Position numbers and translations under genes: made by a program. Source: Lachnospiraceae bacterium (GTDB taxonomy: Bacteria > Bacillota > Clostridia > Lachnospirales > Lachnospiraceae). From it: a stretch of DNA of 5,063 nt. The first letter of the stretch is position 1, and every line of letters starts with the position of its first letter. The notes beneath the pieces were generated by a model that made no database searches, was not told where the DNA came from, and was given only the letters and a program-made list of their open reading frames with translations. Shown one piece after another: positions 4,130-5,063 of this stretch. The DNA lies in the NCBI GenBank assembly GCA_014804285.1, contig JAAVAA010000001.1:1-5063 (forward strand), given 5' to 3'.

Positions 4130-5063
4130 CTTTCATCTTTTCAGCTTCTAATTTTTTTCGTTTCTTTTCATTTTTATCCTTATACATTTCCTGATCTGCA
4201 ATTTCAATAAACGCTTCCAAATCAAGGTTTTCCACCGGCGCCATGATAGAATATCCCATACTTGCCTCCAGAGTATACGGATGCTCTGATATTCGATTAT
4301 ATTCCGCAATCCCTTCCTGAACCTTTTTTATATAATTTTCTGCATCTTCCCGACTGTATCCCTGCGATAAAACCACAAATTCATCGCCACCGTAGCGCAT
4401 CAAAAGTTCTCCGTGCCGGTGAACCTTACTGAGCACATCGGCCATAGCCTTAATAAATGCGTCTCCCTCATCATGTCCATATTTATCATTTACAGATTTC
4501 AGCCCATCCAGATCCAGGAAAAAGACAAACAAATCATTTCCCTTGCGAAGCGCTTCGCCAATAATACTTGGGGCAAATTTAAAAAATCCGGCTCTGTTAA
4601 AGATTCCCGTAAGGGTATCATATACCCACATTCTATTCAGGCGCTCTACCATTGCGTTCAACATATTCTGCTTTCTCAAATTCTCAAGCGCATTATTAAT
4701 ATTCATAATGAAAATATGAAACAGCTCACTGTCCATCATCAAACGGCTGTTCCCAAGAATACAATATCCGTAACATCTTTCCTGATAATGAATCGGTATC
4801 ACCGTATAATATCTTCCGTATGCATCCTCTGTATATTCCCGGGGCAGCAATTCTTTTGACGAGAACCTGCCATGCTGTGAAAAACACCCGTCCCTGTAAA
4901 CAATCGGAATGCAGATCTCCGGCGCATACCCCGTTACATTCAGCTTCTCATCTTTCACGTTGACCTTCGCAAACGGATCTCCCCCATAATGTTCATCCAC
5001 TACGCACATACAAAGATAAAATTCCTCTATCTCCATCATTTCCAAATATTTTCGGATCTTTTC
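4116..5063 (-). CDS. GGDEF-domain protein, probable diguanylate cyclase (N-terminus beyond the window)
   Basis: The reading frame is open to the right edge, giving 315 visible residues that begin EKIRKYLEMM; the true start lies outside. An internal TTG at 5045 and nearby ATGs have no convincing ribosome site. Residues 1-130 form an unrecognised, possibly GAF-like region (GRYYTVIPIHYQERCYGYCILG at 83-104 split by strands), then a likely helical linker (about 116-147). The GGDEF domain covers about 148-300: DTLTGIFNR (149-157), FLDLDGLKSVNDKYGHDEGD (182-201), RYGGDEFVV (223-231), and ADQEMYKDK (289-297). The active-site motif is intact, so synthesis of cyclic di-GMP from two GTP is likely. The inhibitory site normally RxxD reads RHGE. 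No N-terminal membrane helix is seen in the visible part. Clostridial relatives often carry a sugar-binding-protein-like sensor upstream; that cannot be tested here. The stop codon overlaps the ffs 3' end. Confidence 0.92.
   Translation of the reverse strand, partial: EKIRKYLEMMEIEEFYLCMCVVDEHYGGDPFAKVNVKDEKLNVTGYAPEICIPIVYRDGCFSQHGRFSSKELLPREYTEDAYGRYYTVIPIHYQERCYGYCILGNSRLMMDSELFHIFIMNINNALENLRKQNMLNAMVERLNRMWVYDTLTGIFNRAGFFKFAPSIIGEALRKGNDLFVFFLDLDGLKSVNDKYGHDEGDAFIKAMADVLSKVHRHGELLMRYGGDEFVVLSQGYSREDAENYIKKVQEGIAEYNRISEHPYTLEASMGYSIMAPVENLDLEAFIEIADQEMYKDKNEKKRKKLEAEKMKENRP

Noticed and set aside
4413..4859. 148-codon plus-strand open frame
   Set aside because: It lies wholly antisense to the GGDEF gene, whose motifs are unmistakable on the other strand; the translation shows no domain and there is no ribosome site.
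1..5063. CRISPR array, tRNA or rRNA gene, insertion-sequence ends, toxin-antitoxin or defence operon
   Set aside because: No regularly spaced repeats, cloverleaf, transposase or paired small genes were found on reading both strands.

Overview
The window looks like chromosomal DNA from an anaerobic Firmicute, probably a clostridial lineage such as Lachnospiraceae. The grounds are moderate GC, AGGAGG-type ribosome binding sites, a NrdG2-type radical SAM activase, a GGDEF signalling protein, and a Bacillus-like signal recognition particle (SRP) RNA near tadA. The family assignment is an inference; no taxonomic marker gene is present.

Left part, plus strand. A complete tyrosine recombinase gene (61-981) follows an 8-bp perfect inverted repeat with a 6-bp spacer (2-23), which has the geometry of a recombinase core site. 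A near-consensus sigma-A promoter (1021-1049) and a GC-rich palindrome (1065-1080) then lead into a 12-helix MATE-family efflux transporter (1111-2508). A strong hairpin at 2508-2539 terminates that gene and also the gene converging from the right.

Middle part, minus strand. A two-gene unit holds a radical SAM activating enzyme of the NrdG2/PflA type (3796-3050) and the tRNA adenosine deaminase tadA (3047-2538), with 2 bases between them. Divergent to it on the plus strand is the SRP RNA gene ffs. It has a consensus promoter at 3837-3865, a leader of about 37 nt, and a mature rod at about 3909-4124 with a recognisable GGAA-capped SRP54-binding hairpin. By hand folding the RNA has an extended helix 5 but no obvious room for the Alu domain found in Bacillus.

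Right part, minus strand. A GGDEF diguanylate cyclase-like gene (4116-5063) is cut by the right edge of the window, so its N-terminus is missing. Its stop codon lies inside the ffs 3' end, so the two genes converge and overlap by about 9 bp.

Functionally this is mostly housekeeping (tRNA wobble editing, protein targeting, radical-enzyme activation) next to an efflux pump, a signalling protein and a lone site-specific recombinase. I do not see a multi-gene novel defence or biosynthetic system. The points most worth a second look are the recombinase with its palindrome, the unusual ffs architecture, and the structured leader of the efflux gene.
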